DNA from: Wyeomyia smithii
Lineage: Eukaryota; Arthropoda; Insecta; Diptera; Culicidae
Assembly (NCBI RefSeq): GCF_029784165.1
Contig: NC_073695.1
Location: forward strand, 102,055,306 to 102,119,305
DNA: 64,000 nucleotides
Direction of reading: 5' to 3'
Below are positions 42,473-53,274 of the stretch, piece by piece; positions within the stretch are counted from its first letter, which is position 1, and each line of letters opens with the position of its first letter. Both the position numbers and the translations under genes were made by a program. Under the pieces are notes generated by a model. That model saw only the letters and a program-made list of their open reading frames with translations. It ran no database searches and had not been told where the DNA came from.

Positions 42473-43046
42473 TTGGGTTAAGTCATAAGTCATTTCGGTT
42501 TTTCTTTGATATTCAAAGGCAATATTTTTATAGACGGAAATAATTTCATTCAGTTATGTGTTGTCCTATTTTGTCGATGACCTTTTGCCATCTTTCGCGG
42601 CGTGTAATGGCGGTTTGGCTCGATTATTGCGTTTATTTTGTCGTCCTCAGCTACAACCTGAGGGGTCTTCCTGAACGTGGCGCATCTTTTACATTAAAAT
42701 TACCGGAATGAAATTTGGCAAATCAATTCTGGCATTGGCGTTCTGTTAAGCAGTCTGCACCGTACAATTTCGCACAATTTTTTAATTTGCCTGTATTGCG
42801 TTCTTCTCTTTCCAGTAATAGAACAATAGAACATACCGATATTCTTCACTTTTCTGTTCCATCCTTCATCCACTGTTGTATGATCACTGCTGAATCGATT
42901 CAGTTATTCGTATTTTGGTAAAGACAATTGAAGTGTCTACTATCGAATGGTATTTAAGTTAGATGATTAAAGTGAAGACAATTGGTTGAAAATACAAGTG
43001 TTGGAATCTTTTGTTCAAAACCGAAATTCCTTATGACTCAACCCAA
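42473..43046 (-). mobile_element. deleted mariner element, 574 bp
   Basis: The ends are inverted: TTGGGTTAAGTCATAAGTCA on the left and, read from the right end, TTGGGTTGAGTCATAAGGAA. The match continues through ATTTCGGTTTT. A TA follows the right end (43047-43048); on the left the expected TA is TG. It contains only the N-terminal third of a transposase, so the catalytic part has been deleted. Confidence 0.85.
42550..42855 (-). pseudogene. mariner transposase N-terminal third
   Basis: On the minus strand the frame reads KSEEYRYVLLFYYWKEKNAI (near 42850), then in a shifted frame CAKLYGADCLTERQCQN, a stop where Trp is expected, FAKFHSGNFNVKDAPRSGRP, and in a further frame AEDDKINAIIEPNRHYTPRK. 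This is the paired helix-turn-helix region of mariner transposases, with the characteristic WFAKFxSGNFxxxDxPRSGRP hinge. It ends before the first catalytic Asp. It belongs to a different family from the mariners at 5687-6883 and 7150-7375. Confidence 0.88.
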
Positions 43047-43048
43047 TA

Positions 43049-43674
43049 TTTTTAGTATACATTTTTGACGTAGGACTACGTCTAACCGCACTATATTGAG
43101 ATACATTCTGCGGAAACTAAAACCAAAGTGTAACGTTGAAATGAAAGATTTCGAACGGTAATACTAATGTAACCACATGATGGATTACAATAATCGATAT
43201 GTCGCACAGTGCGTTGAATGTAGGGTAAGACGGGACAAAAATCAAAACTACACGATTTTGTCGATAAAACATGTTGATGTAACAAGAAAGGTTGTTTGTT
43301 ACCTACAGAGCTAAATGCATAAAGGTCTTATGTGATACACTAAATCACAAAACTGTCCCAACGCCAAAGCACTCATTCTATACCAGAAACCGTTAATCTC
43401 TTTGTAAAAGTTGTACATTGTAACGAAAACTGCGGTTTCTATGTTTTACTTATTTTACATAACTGCAAAAGTGACTTATGCGCAATTATAACGCAAAAAA
43501 AAAGAATTTTTTTAGGTATTCTTTTACGTATAATTTTTATTATTTTTCATATATTTAATTACCAGAGTAACAAACAATTTAAGTTTCTTCATGATGCATA
43601 TTATATTATCAAGTCAAGTTTTGGGTCATCTTTAGACGAATTGGAATAGTTTTTCGAAACGGTAGCAGCAAATA
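43049..43674. other. no recognised gene; palindrome at 43067-43082
   Basis: Contains the palindromic motif GACGTAG-GA-CTACGTC at 43067-43082. Otherwise AT-rich without domains. Confidence 0.4.
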
Positions 43675-43962
43675 CTAATTCTTTTGGGGAGTTATTTGAA
43701 ACGAGCTCTGCAACTCGCCGTTTTTAATTCTGGTTGAGCAGCTTTCAAGAAGTTTCTGCGGACGCTTATCCTCAGCGAATCGAGGAAAAGCAAGCGGTGA
43801 CTCCAACAAAATTTCATGCTTTTTCATAAAATACTTATTTATTCTATTGCATTCCTCCCATTTCGAGTTCAATTTCCAACAATATACAACAGAAAACTTG
43901 TGCAAATTTTCATAAACATGCTCGACTGTGTCTTCTGGTAGAGACAATATCGAAACACACAT
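43675..43962 (-). CDS. hypothetical 95-residue open frame
   Basis: An open frame starting MCVSILSLPEDTVEHVYENL, lysine- and glutamate-rich, with no domain I recognise. Amino-acid composition looks more protein-like than the neighbouring frames, but the surroundings contain no splice or promoter signals I can defend. It may be a remnant of an element or an exon, or chance. Confidence 0.2.
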   Translation of the reverse strand: MCVSILSLPEDTVEHVYENLHKFSVVYCWKLNSKWEECNRINKYFMKKHEILLESPLAFPRFAEDKRPQKLLESCSTRIKNGELQSSFQITPQKN

Positions 43963-44624
43963 GATGTTCTTTTGCTTGCATTGCAGTTAAACCAGTTTTC
44001 AAATATCTGCCACTTCACGAGCGATCGGCATTGACATACGAAAAATAAAAAATCTCAGAGTTGCAGCTAAAAACTTTTGATGTATGTTTTAGAGAGGCAC
44101 TCGGTGGAACTTTTTTTAAAACGCTAACGAAAGTCTGAGTTCGTTTTTTTTTAGGAATAATACCTCCACCAACTCATCATACCGATTAATCATACACGCA
44201 ATCGAAACCAAGTCTCTCTATCATTGAAATATATTGCACTAACCTTGATTGTTATTTTCCATTTTGTGTTATTGGAATACACGAAGTAATTAAGTTTTAC
44301 CAAGTTTAGAAAAAACGCGTCAATTTAGCACGAAATGTGAAACTAATGATTGCTCTGGACGCTAACGCTTGCTATGCTTGTATTAGTATTTGTGATGCTT
44401 CCCAAAGCTCACCAATACTTGTTCACAACCCAAGAGATATCTGTGAACACTTCTGGGTACTTGGTGCATCCAAATAAAAAAGAAAGAAAAACGATTTTTG
44501 TCTATGGTTCAACGCAGTGTGTGTCGTTGGATTGATAAAATGATGGACAATTTTTTGATTCCTCAGTTATCATTATCATTTCATTGTTAAATAGTGAAAA
44601 TTTCATAAAAGTTTCAAGGTCGAG

Positions 44625-44985
44625 TTTTCACGAACAATGTACCAACCACATGCGAGCATGCCTGGCACAGACACAGATGAATAGACACCAACTGCCTACT
44701 GTGATATCCTGTATAGCAGTGACAAAAAAAATTGACAGAATTTCCCCGTCCCAATGAGTCAACTAATGTTCGCTTCCATGAGCCTAGACTATTTTGATGT
44801 CTTGAAGGTGAAGCTTTCAGAAAGTCCGTAACCACCTCCTTTATCAAACAGTTTTACGTTCTGCTTTTAGAATGTTATTAAAACTGATGTCTTGGAGGAA
44901 AACATGCTGGCACAGGCAACAGTACTGCACCGAGCAATGTATGAATAGAGCGCTGGTCATTCGTCGTCTATCAGTGCAGTGAAAC
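44625..44985 (-). repeat. unclassified dispersed repeat, copy 2
   Basis: Inverted, diverged copy of 28440-28760. On the minus strand it reads GCAGTACTGTTGCCTGTGCC, CAAGACATCAGTTTTA, TTCAAGACATCAAAA, CTCATGGAAGCGAACATTAG and GGCATGCTCGCATGTGGTTG. No known domain. Confidence 0.6.
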
Positions 44986-44999
44986 TCGATATTCATTTG

Positions 45000-46170
45000 T
45001 GTGCAGCAAAGCTTAGTGAAGACTACATTGCCACTGTCGACACACAGTGAGGCGTGTTGGGTTAACGCGTTTTGCGATCTGGAACACAATCGAATTGCCA
45101 TTTGAATTGTCTTCTTTTTCTTGTTTCGTATAGTAGTAAATATCAGAATTCAATATGATTATTCGGGTGCCGCAAAATACATTGCGCCACCGGGAACAAC
45201 AAAATTCTGTACGTGTTGGTAGAGACAGATAGCAGGGTACATAAATTAGGTTCATTGTACAGATAAAATGCGTTGTTTATTTTTGAACTCTACACTCTGT
45301 ATTTTTCATGTCCATTTTTAATTTTTGTGAATATGCATTTTTGTTTAAAAACTGTAATTCTTTATCGTTATTTTTTCCACGAACTTGTAGTTGCAGGAAA
45401 TTTTTTTATGTGACATCTTTGCCGCTTGATGATCGGAGAGTGAGCCATCGTACACAAGATAAATAAATATTATTTAATTTCCACTAAATCGTACACAATT
45501 CAGGGCTGTATAGAAAGAAGCTTGCGTTTTCGCGTATGTATTGAAAAAAATTGACCTATTAGAATGAAAGGTATTCATCAATGTTAAAGAGAATATTTTT
45601 TCTTCTAAAATAGAGTGCTGCAAATGAATAATCAAAATACAGACCGATTTTCGATTTCGCCAAACACGACACGGCAGAATTTTCCTGTTGCCAAGATTGC
45701 CAAAAATGAACGGTTCTCTTATCATGACTTTTTATAGATATTTTCACCAATGACCTAATTTTAGTTCCAAGTCATTTGAGGTGTCGTTTGATGAATTGAG
45801 ACTGATGAACTAGATACTTGATATTACTACCAGAGTAATTAGAGGCTTAGTACTGCCTATATCATGATCATTATATTACCGGCACATGTTCCGGTCATAT
45901 TCCAGGAACCGTTTGACCGATTCCGGTCATCCGCTTCGGCAACATGAAGAACCAAAACACCTTTCTTTTGGAGGATGTTGAGCTTAAATTGGTTTAAAAA
46001 ATCAAGAAAGCTAAGAAATGTGATTAGACATAATCGCTCGTTTTTGGCACATGAAGTAAAACGAGCTCAAATCAAACAGAGCCTCAAAGAGAAATATAAA
46101 ACTATTGTAGTACTACGTCAACTATGCGGCCGTGTCTTGGATACCACCCTCCTACTATTTCTGTAAAAAA
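45000..46170. other. no recognised feature
   Basis: Short frames only. Confidence 0.4.
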
Positions 46171-46189
46171 TGGTCTTTCAAAATAAATG

Positions 46190-46300
46190 CCACGTCGATT
46201 TTAATTCCACCCCTCCCCCCCCTGGTCATGGCTCGTCACAAAACGATGATATCCCCCCTCCCCCCAAGAATGCTACGTCATTTAAGTATGGTCCCTAACA
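46190..46300. repeat. MITE-like repeat with long C/G runs, copy 2
   Basis: TGCCACGTCGATTTTAATTC, two C-rich stretches around GGCTCGTCACAAAACGATGA, then AATGCTACGTCATTTAAGTA. The inverted arrangement matches 50275-50395. Confidence 0.65.
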
Positions 46301-46410
46301 GAATGTTCAAACTTCGTAGGAACACCTCGGTAACTGCCATATGGCTATGCGAGGCCTAGTGCGAAGCAAAACGTTTTGAAATATACTCCTATTGTTGATA
46401 TTATTATTAT

Positions 46411-47010
46411 GACACTGGCTCTGGTGTTTCAACTTTTGCCCCTCGTGCCGCCACTAATGCCTTGTTCAGACTACGCCGCATATCACCTGATATCGCCAGA
46501 TGATATCTGATATCACTTCGGGTGTTCACACTACAGTGAGATGTTATGGTTTGGCATTTGCTTTGTTAATTGAAAAGAGAAGAAAACAAAAACAGGTCAA
46601 AGCAAAAACAAGACAACAAAAGCAATGCAATCAGGATGGAGATGTCAGCTAGTTGGCTCGCACCAATGCGAACTCTCATATGCAATGGTAGAAAATGTGC
46701 GGGATGACAAAAGCAAAAATATTTCCTTCCTCCTTTTTCTCATGCAACGCGAATTGCGTCAAATGTCTTTTGGCCATGTTGCCAACTGCTTCAAATCAGG
46801 TTTTTAATTGGTTTTCGAACATGATATCCGCGATATCATGTGACGGAGGTGATATTCGATGACAGCATGATTGTATGGGATATCAGGTGATATGCGGTGT
46901 AGTGTGAACGGGGTATAACACTGAGTGGCAATTGCAAAACACGTCGTGTCGTGTTTCAAATATATGCCTCCGTGCAAAGCGTAATTTGAACATGGATGCT
47001 TTCAAGGATA
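46411..47010 (+). repeat. unclassified dispersed repeat, copy interrupted by a MITE
   Basis: CACTGGCTCTGGTGTTTCAA ... CTCGTGCCGCC at 46411-46457 and CACTGAGTGGCAATTGCAAA ... GTGTTTCAAATATAT from 46918 match the uninterrupted copy at 41590-41880 (minus). The opposite strand reads ...LKASMFKLRFARRHIFETRH, similar to the other copy (LKAAMSKPRSALRDIFETRH). That similarity may reflect an old coding sequence. Confidence 0.65.
46458..46915. mobile_element. 458-bp MITE with TAA duplication
   Basis: The left end TGCCTTGTTCAGACTACGCC and the complement of the right end TACCCCGTTCACACTACACC are inverted repeats, both continuing GCATATCACCTGATATC. TAA flanks it at 46455-46457 and 46916-46918. The paralogous repeat at 41590-41880 has a single uninterrupted version of the site. 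A TWA duplication suggests the PIF/Harbinger superfamily. No transposase. Confidence 0.85.
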
Positions 47011-47299
47011 CCACTGGAACAGATTCAATATGCAAAACTACCTCATAGACGAGTGTACGTGAAATCTCTACACAAAATTGTTCAAATGTGTACACAGCAT
47101 AAATGTTTAAGCACTTTCGAAACCAGTAATCTCGTTTTCCATACTCATTGGGAAACAATCGATCATATTCCCAAATCCCTCTAGTGCCACAGAACAACAT
47201 TGTTATTATCAAAACTAGTCCCTGGTCGACTCTTCTTCCATCAGATTGATTGGATTTAATCGTGATTTGTTCAGCACTCATCTGGACACTTTCATATGT

Positions 47300-48790
47300 T
47301 TTATCTTTTTCTCTTCACTTTTTTGCGTTTTTTATTGTCATCTACCTAGCTGTATCTATCGGGAATGCTCATCATTGAGCGTACGGAACAAGAAAATAGG
47401 ATCCTCCGCTGCTGTATCATGACTGTGATGACAACATTGTCGGTACAGGTTCATGGTCAACTGATGAGTATAAAAAGACAGAGACAACCGATCGATAGTT
47501 TGATGGAATGACTGGTAGACGTACACTGTTTAGTTTTTACTTGTCATACTATAGAGAATTAACAGTCTCCTTTCTAGCGATATTGAAAATTTCAATCAAA
47601 TGCCAGTACCAATGCATGGAATTCTTGAAAAAAAAATAAGTTATATCAACCGGCGTCAAAAAGGTCCACGGTTTGTAGTAGAAAAAAAATGAGTACAACA
47701 ACCATGTGATTGACATAGAGCAAAGTCTTTCTGCCCTTAAGTATCCCATCGGGAGCGGCTCGGTCCCCGAGCCCCTTGATGACGGCCAATCCCGTTTCGT
47801 AAGCATCGTCAGCTGCTAACCAGCTGACTGCTATGTTTATATTTCGTCCTTCTGTGTTCCGCCTAGCACTTAGCCAGTAAGTGTGCGGCGTGTGATGCAA
47901 AGCAATAATATCAATTTTCGATACGGTTTAGCTGAGAGGAAGAGTCCATTTTCCGTCACCATCATCATTGTCATCATCGGGGGATCGCCCATTGGGAGCA
48001 GCCCCGGGGTTGCATCCTCGGAAAGGGTAAATGATGGCTACTGGATCTGTTGGGAAAACAATACCGTCGGTGGCGCTTCGAAGCCGCCTGCAATAATAAT
48101 GTAGTGGAAGCAATTTGTGCTGCAATTTTCCTGGCTGATAGCGTTTGATGGGTTATTTATATAGTATGGAATGGAACTTGCAATCGGAGATTGGATGTGG
48201 TTGCAGCACGGAATTGGACTACGGGGACAGGCCATTCTCTATGTGTGGATATGTATGTCCTAGCAAGGGCAGCGGAAATTAAAGCTTTAGTTCATCCGTC
48301 GGAGTTCAGTGCACAGCAATCATGCGCTTGGTGCTCGTATTCCGGGTTGTATAGCTGATTATCCGGAAAACGCTTAAATGGGTACAGGTTATATTGACTT
48401 TGAAAAGTTTTTTTTTTTCCAGGGCGGAATTCACCAAATGTTGGTAGCACCCTCTCAGAAATCTCTGAAACTTTGAATATAGCTGAAGCTTTTTCACCTT
48501 TATTTTAAATCGATGTGATTGAACAATGACAAGAGCTAGCGACAAGTTATCAATGGCTTTTATAAAATTGTCTTAATTTCCATTTGAAAAAAAATCCATT
48601 CAATTTCCATTTCAAAAATGCAAAAATTCCAAAAATATGAATACATATAAAATCTGCTTAAGCCCAAGCTTTTTGGATAAACGATATTATTTATATCTTT
48701 GTTTGGAAAAACCTACACAGCCACGAAGTTTCATTGAAATTCGAGTAAGTATTTCATGTGCGAAACTCCCCGTGACAGAAAGATCAGATT
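47300..48790. other. 1.5 kb without recognised genes
   Basis: Short frames only; the GC-richer patch at 47930-48270 has no domain I know. Confidence 0.4.
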
Positions 48791-48799
48791 CTATATAGT

Positions 48800-49400
48800 C
48801 AGTGGTGGGCACCATTCCGCTAATTCGCTAATTAGCGACGCTAAAATTTAGTTAGCGATTTAGCGATTTCGCTAATTTTTGAGCTGGTTAGCGAAACTGT
48901 TAGCGTCGCTAAAATTTTGGCCTTCGAAACGCTAATCGCTAATTCGCTAAATTTTGTAGAGAAGCGACAATAGAAATATTTAGAAAAACTGTGAATTGCT
49001 GATGGCGTACGTAAATTGATTCGAAAGATGAACATACTTTACTGCGAAAGTTACTTTTGTCAGTTTTTTTACCCTAGAATGGAGATCCAGTTATCGTACA
49101 AGCCACAGGAGCATTTTGAAGAACAAGCTATAGAATAACTTTTGTTATTCTTGTTTTTACAAAATCAAATATGAATACCGTTTCTTAAACCTCTTATTGT
49201 AAATACTTAGCTTTAAAAAGTGATTGTTTTCGTTTGTTTAACCAAAAAAGATCAAAGTGGTCCAAATCTTACAGCGATTAGCGAAAGTTCCGCTAATGTG
49301 GGTTTAGCGTTTAGCGTTTAGCGATTATCGAGCTAAATTTTCCGGTTAGCGGCTTAGCGATTAGCGTCGCTAAATTTTCGATTAGCGGTGCCCACCACTG
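48800..49400. mobile_element. hAT-type MITE with GCTAA subterminal repeats, 601 bp
   Basis: Perfect 14-bp inverted ends, CAGTGGTGGGCACC and GGTGCCCACCACTG, lie within a direct repeat ATATAGT at 48793-48799 and 49401-49407 (7 of the expected 8 bp). The first and last 150 bp are packed with GCTAATCGC/GCGATTAGC words in both orientations, the usual place and form of hAT transposase binding repeats. The middle is AT-rich and non-coding. Confidence 0.88.
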
Positions 49401-49407
49401 ATATAGT

Positions 49408-50270
49408 ACACTTTAGCTTCACAATTAAATAAGAATCTAAACATAAATCCCTCATAGGTAAGTCATACACGTTGGCTTTCGGTTGGATCAGTTTTTTGTT
49501 CCTCACCGTTTATTTAATACCAGTGATCATTGGTACTTATGCTTTGCCGTTGGTAAGTGAGGCAGTAAATCAGATCGGTGCAAAGATGCCGAAGAATTGA
49601 AGAATGAAGCCACATGTGAATGTTGCAGTATTCGACCACAAATCACGCGGAAAGACCAAAGAGCAGTGGCACGATTACGACCCGTTGAATATTTCATTCG
49701 AATCGGCTCCCCTTGCTTCTGTGCAAGACGGTTTAGTGGTGCTCCGAGCAAGTGCGGAATAAATCTTGCACTTGCAGGTGCTTCACGTCAATTTCTCTCC
49801 GGTCGGTGTAATTTGACAGTTCACTTAAACGGGTTAAGCTTCAGAATCGTTCAATGAATATTATGTATTACATGCCAGTGTAATTCGATACCATCACACT
49901 TGACCGTTATCAAATTAGATGAAACTCTTCTCGCACTTTCAATATGGAAAACTTGGTGTTCCAAAGGAAGTGACATTTTCTCACTCTGCTTTTTTAAGAA
50001 GAACTACATCTTTCTACTTCACTTGAAAAAGTGTCTTTTTCAAATGCATATATTCTTCCTTCCACGGAACGGATTTCGGAAGAAAATATTCTAATCGATA
50101 GTTAAAATGTCCAACATTCTCATTCGTGATGCGCAAATTTTGCAAGTTGGTGTTTCTCTACTGATCCATACGGTTATATAGAATCATGAATTTCATATGT
50201 CTCATAAACAAAACAACGTCCACCTTCCGTAATACATTGTCACTGGGGTGCAAATCTTTTTCTTAGGGAG
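49408..50270. other. no recognised feature
   Basis: A plus-strand frame of 86 codons at 49597-49857 (cysteine-rich start, ATCECC) has no recognised domain. Confidence 0.4.
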
Positions 50271-50274
50271 CATA

Positions 50275-50395
50275 CCTTAATGACGTAGCATTCAGGGGGG
50301 GGAGGCTATGATCGTTTTGTGACAAGCTGTGACAAGGGGGAGAGGGGAGGATTTGAATTGTAATCGACGTAGCATTTTTCTTTGAAAGACCAAAA
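50275..50395. repeat. MITE-like repeat with long G runs, copy 3
   Basis: AATGACGTAGCATTCAGGGG, GATCGTTTTGTGAC, GGGGGAGAGGGGAGG and CGACGTAGCATTTTTCTTTG. Inverted relative to 46190-46300. The RTE copy B tail begins directly to its right. Confidence 0.65.
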
Positions 50396-50410
50396 CCAGA
50401 CCAAAAATGT

Positions 50411-51263
50411 ACACTTACTTACTTACTTTACTTTTACTTTTAAGGCGACAGACCGATTATCGATCCAGTGCCGAATCCAGAATTCGTCGCCATGTCCCTC
50501 GGTCTTGGGCTGCTATCCTCCAATCGCCCATAACACCTATTTTGCGTGCATCCTCGTCGACAGCACACATCCAACAAGTGCGGGGTCTACCTCGAAGTCG
50601 ACGACCTCTATCGGGTTTCCTGCTAAATATAGCCTTCGCTTGACGCTCATCCGGCATTCTCGCTACATGCCCAGCCCACTGAAGCCTGTCGTGTTTTATC
50701 CGCTTGACTATATCCGCCGATTTGTATGCCTGGTACACTTCATGGTTCATGCGTCTGCGCCAAACACCATTTTCTAGTTTGCCGCCAAGGATTGAACGCA
50801 AAATCCTACGCTCAAAAACACCAAGAGCTCGCCGATCAGCCTCTTTCAGCGTCCATGATTCATGGCCGTAGAGAGCCACCGAAAGAATCAGTGTTTTATA
50901 GAGTGCAAGTTTAGTACGGATTTGCAGACTGCGGGACCTTAGCTGGTTACATAATCCGTGAAGGGTCTGTTTGCGGCTGCTATCCGCCTCTTTTTCTCAC
51001 GGCTAACCTCGTTGTCACATGTCACTAATGTTCCCAGGTAAATAAATTCGTCGACTACTTCAAATGTTTCCCCATCTAGCACCACCGCAGCACCAACCTC
51101 CGACGGACTACAACGCACTCTGCCAGCCACCATGTATTTCGTTTTGGCAGAGTTTATGACGAGCCCTAATCTCGCAGCTTCCCTCTTGAGAGGTCCGAAG
51201 GCCTCTTCCACAGCTCTACGGTTGATACCAATGATGTCGATATCGTCCGCAAAACCGAGAAAG
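50411..51263 (-). pseudogene. RTE-clade copy B, 5'-truncated
   Basis: The 3' tail is the ACTTACTTACTTTACTTTTA stretch at about 50411-50441 (AAGT-type repeats on the element strand). The minus-strand frames 51211-50939 and 50879-50457 give REAARLGLVINSAKTKYMVA, FEVVDEFIYLGTLVTCDNEV, then MALYGHESWTLKEADRRALG and GRRLRGRPRTCWM with the natural stop after SALDR. The reading is lost between the two frames at the end of the first (RPFTDYVTS). The element starts within the catalytic FADD box region (RT motif C) at 51263, so only the last third is present. It belongs to a second RTE subfamily (GPLKREAARLG, SPSEVGAAVVLDG) shared with the copies at 51733-53130 and 53275-54774. Confidence 0.88.
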
Positions 51264-51269
51264 CTCTTC

Positions 51270-51639
51270 TAGCACATGAACAATCGCTGGCATTCTCCAC
51301 GCGTCTTTTAGCAGTGAAAATTACAAAATACTCCATTATTTTCAAAGCTGGTGAGCGCAGCGATTTTTTTTTGCGAATTTGTGATTTTTTGTGTGTTTTT
51401 ACAGGCATGGACCTTATGGAGTTGTATAAACAACTTTACTTTTCGTACCAAAGGACTAATTCTGCAAAGTATAAGACAATTATATAGAACGCAGTCAACA
51501 TCTTATGAAATATTTTCACAAATGTATGAGTGATAAATAAGTTAAATTTGACACGGTGATATTTTTTCCTAAAAGTTTTTTTTATAAATGTTACAGCTTG
51601 CTTCTTGTACGTTTTTCCTAGAACGCGAGAGGTGGGAGG
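51270..51639. other. no recognised gene
   Basis: AT-rich spacer between RTE copy B and a MITE-like repeat. Confidence 0.4.
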
Positions 51640-51725
51640 TGTCATTGAATGCTACGTTTTTTTTTCAGGGAGGGTTGAGATTTTGTGATCAAATGCTACG
51701 AGGAGGACGTCATTTAAGTATGTTC
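51640..51725. repeat. MITE-like repeat with G runs, copy 4
   Basis: GAATGCTACGTTTTTTTTTC, GGGAGGG, TTTTGTGATCAAATGCTACG and GACGTCATTTAAGTATGTTC match the complement of 41940-42060 and, at its right end, 46280-46300. RTE copy C1 begins at its edge. Confidence 0.65.
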
Positions 51726-51732
51726 CCTTACT

Positions 51733-53130
51733 TTACTTTTACTATCGATAAAATGCCGAATCCAGAATACGTCGCCTTGTCACTCGGTCTTGAGCTGCTA
51801 TCCTCTAGTCGCCTCTAACACCTATTACGCACGCATCCTCATCGACAGCACGCATCCATCGAATTCGGGTCTACTTCGAAGTTGACGGCCTCTATCGGGA
51901 TTCCTGCTAAATATAGCCTTTGCTCGTTTTTCGGCATTCTAGCTACATGCCCAGCCTGCTGAAGCATGCCGTGTTTTATCCGCTTGACTATATTCGCCGA
52001 TTTGTATGCACTGCCAGTCATGGTCCATGCGTCTGCTACAAACAACATTTTCCAGTTTGCCTCCAAGAATTGAACCTAAGAATTGATCCTACGCTCAAAA
52101 CCACCAACAGGTTGCCGATCAACCTCTTTCAGTGTCCATGATTCATGGCCACCGGGAGAATCAGTGTTTTATTGAGTGCTCGTTTTGTACGGCTTTACAG
52201 TTTGCGATGCGGTTCGTCTCCCTGCTTCAAACAATCTAACGTCACAAAAGCGTCCGATGACTCACCGGTTACCCAAACGCATGATGTGGAACCATCAAAG
52301 GCGGCACTAATCAGTCTAATCAATTTTGTTGGAAAACTATGTTCGAGCATAATCTGCCATAACTCATTTCTCTTAATTGAGTCGGGCGCTCGCTGCCCTG
52401 AAGTCTATGAACAAATGGTGAGTCTGCTAATTAAATTTTCTATGTTCATCGAGAATTTGAGGCAAGGTGAACATTTCGACCGTTGTTAAGCGTCTGCTCA
52501 AAGATTATTTTGGTATTCACCAACAAAGGTTTCTAGGCTACGGCCTCGTCTGTGGAACAGGATACGGGAGCAAATTTTCTACGCGTATTGAGAAGGGTTA
52601 TACCTTGGTAATTACCACAGTCCAGGCAGTGGTCTTTTTGTAGATCGGGCAATTTTTCATCAGACCACGGTTCTAACATGATTCGATGGATGGCACGATA
52701 CAGCTGTTCTCTCCCGATTTTGAAAACTTCGGCGAGAATACCGTCCTTCCCAGCTGCCTTGCAGTCCCTGGCATTCTTTTATTTATCAGTAATCAGGTTA
52801 CCACCCCTGTCGTTGCACATGACAGGGGTAGACACGTTTTGGTTCCTAATTCCATTAATCTTTTTGTAGAAGATCCTCGTGCCTGGAGAAGCAGTTCTGC
52901 CTGCGCAAAAACACGCTTTCAATGCTAACGCTTGCTCTGGCGTTGGGGTTTCTTTTCCGCGGCTCTGGCCGCTCGATATTTTCCTCCGCTCTGACGAGCC
53001 ACAGCTGTACTCAACACGGACCTTTGGCGCGGCTCTTCTCATCCATCGTTATCTGGCATACTCATTGGACAAGGTTGCCGCAGCTGTATCCAACAGTTCT
53101 CGCGCTGTGTTGGTGATCGTATTGTGGATA
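51733..53130 (-). pseudogene. RTE-clade copy C1, heavily decayed
   Basis: The tail TACTTTACTTTTACT is at 51733-51748. Minus-strand remnants include SANIVKRIKHGMLQQAGHVA and RMPKNEQRLYLAGIP (frame 52066-51839), a motif A/B region near 52200-52400 with large gaps, and the linker to reverse transcriptase start (NGIRNQNVSTPVMCNDRGGN, frame 53042-52779). Many stops. Same subfamily as copies B and C2. Confidence 0.78.
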
Positions 53131-53274
53131 TATCAATACTGTTCGTATCTTTCATAGTGATTCGAGTAGTAGTAGAATGTTCGTAGTAGAGTGGCAGTTT
53201 TCTCTACTAATTACGGGGCGGTAGATTGCTTCCTGCTCGATCTGCGAATTTGCATAAATTAAATAAATAAACAA

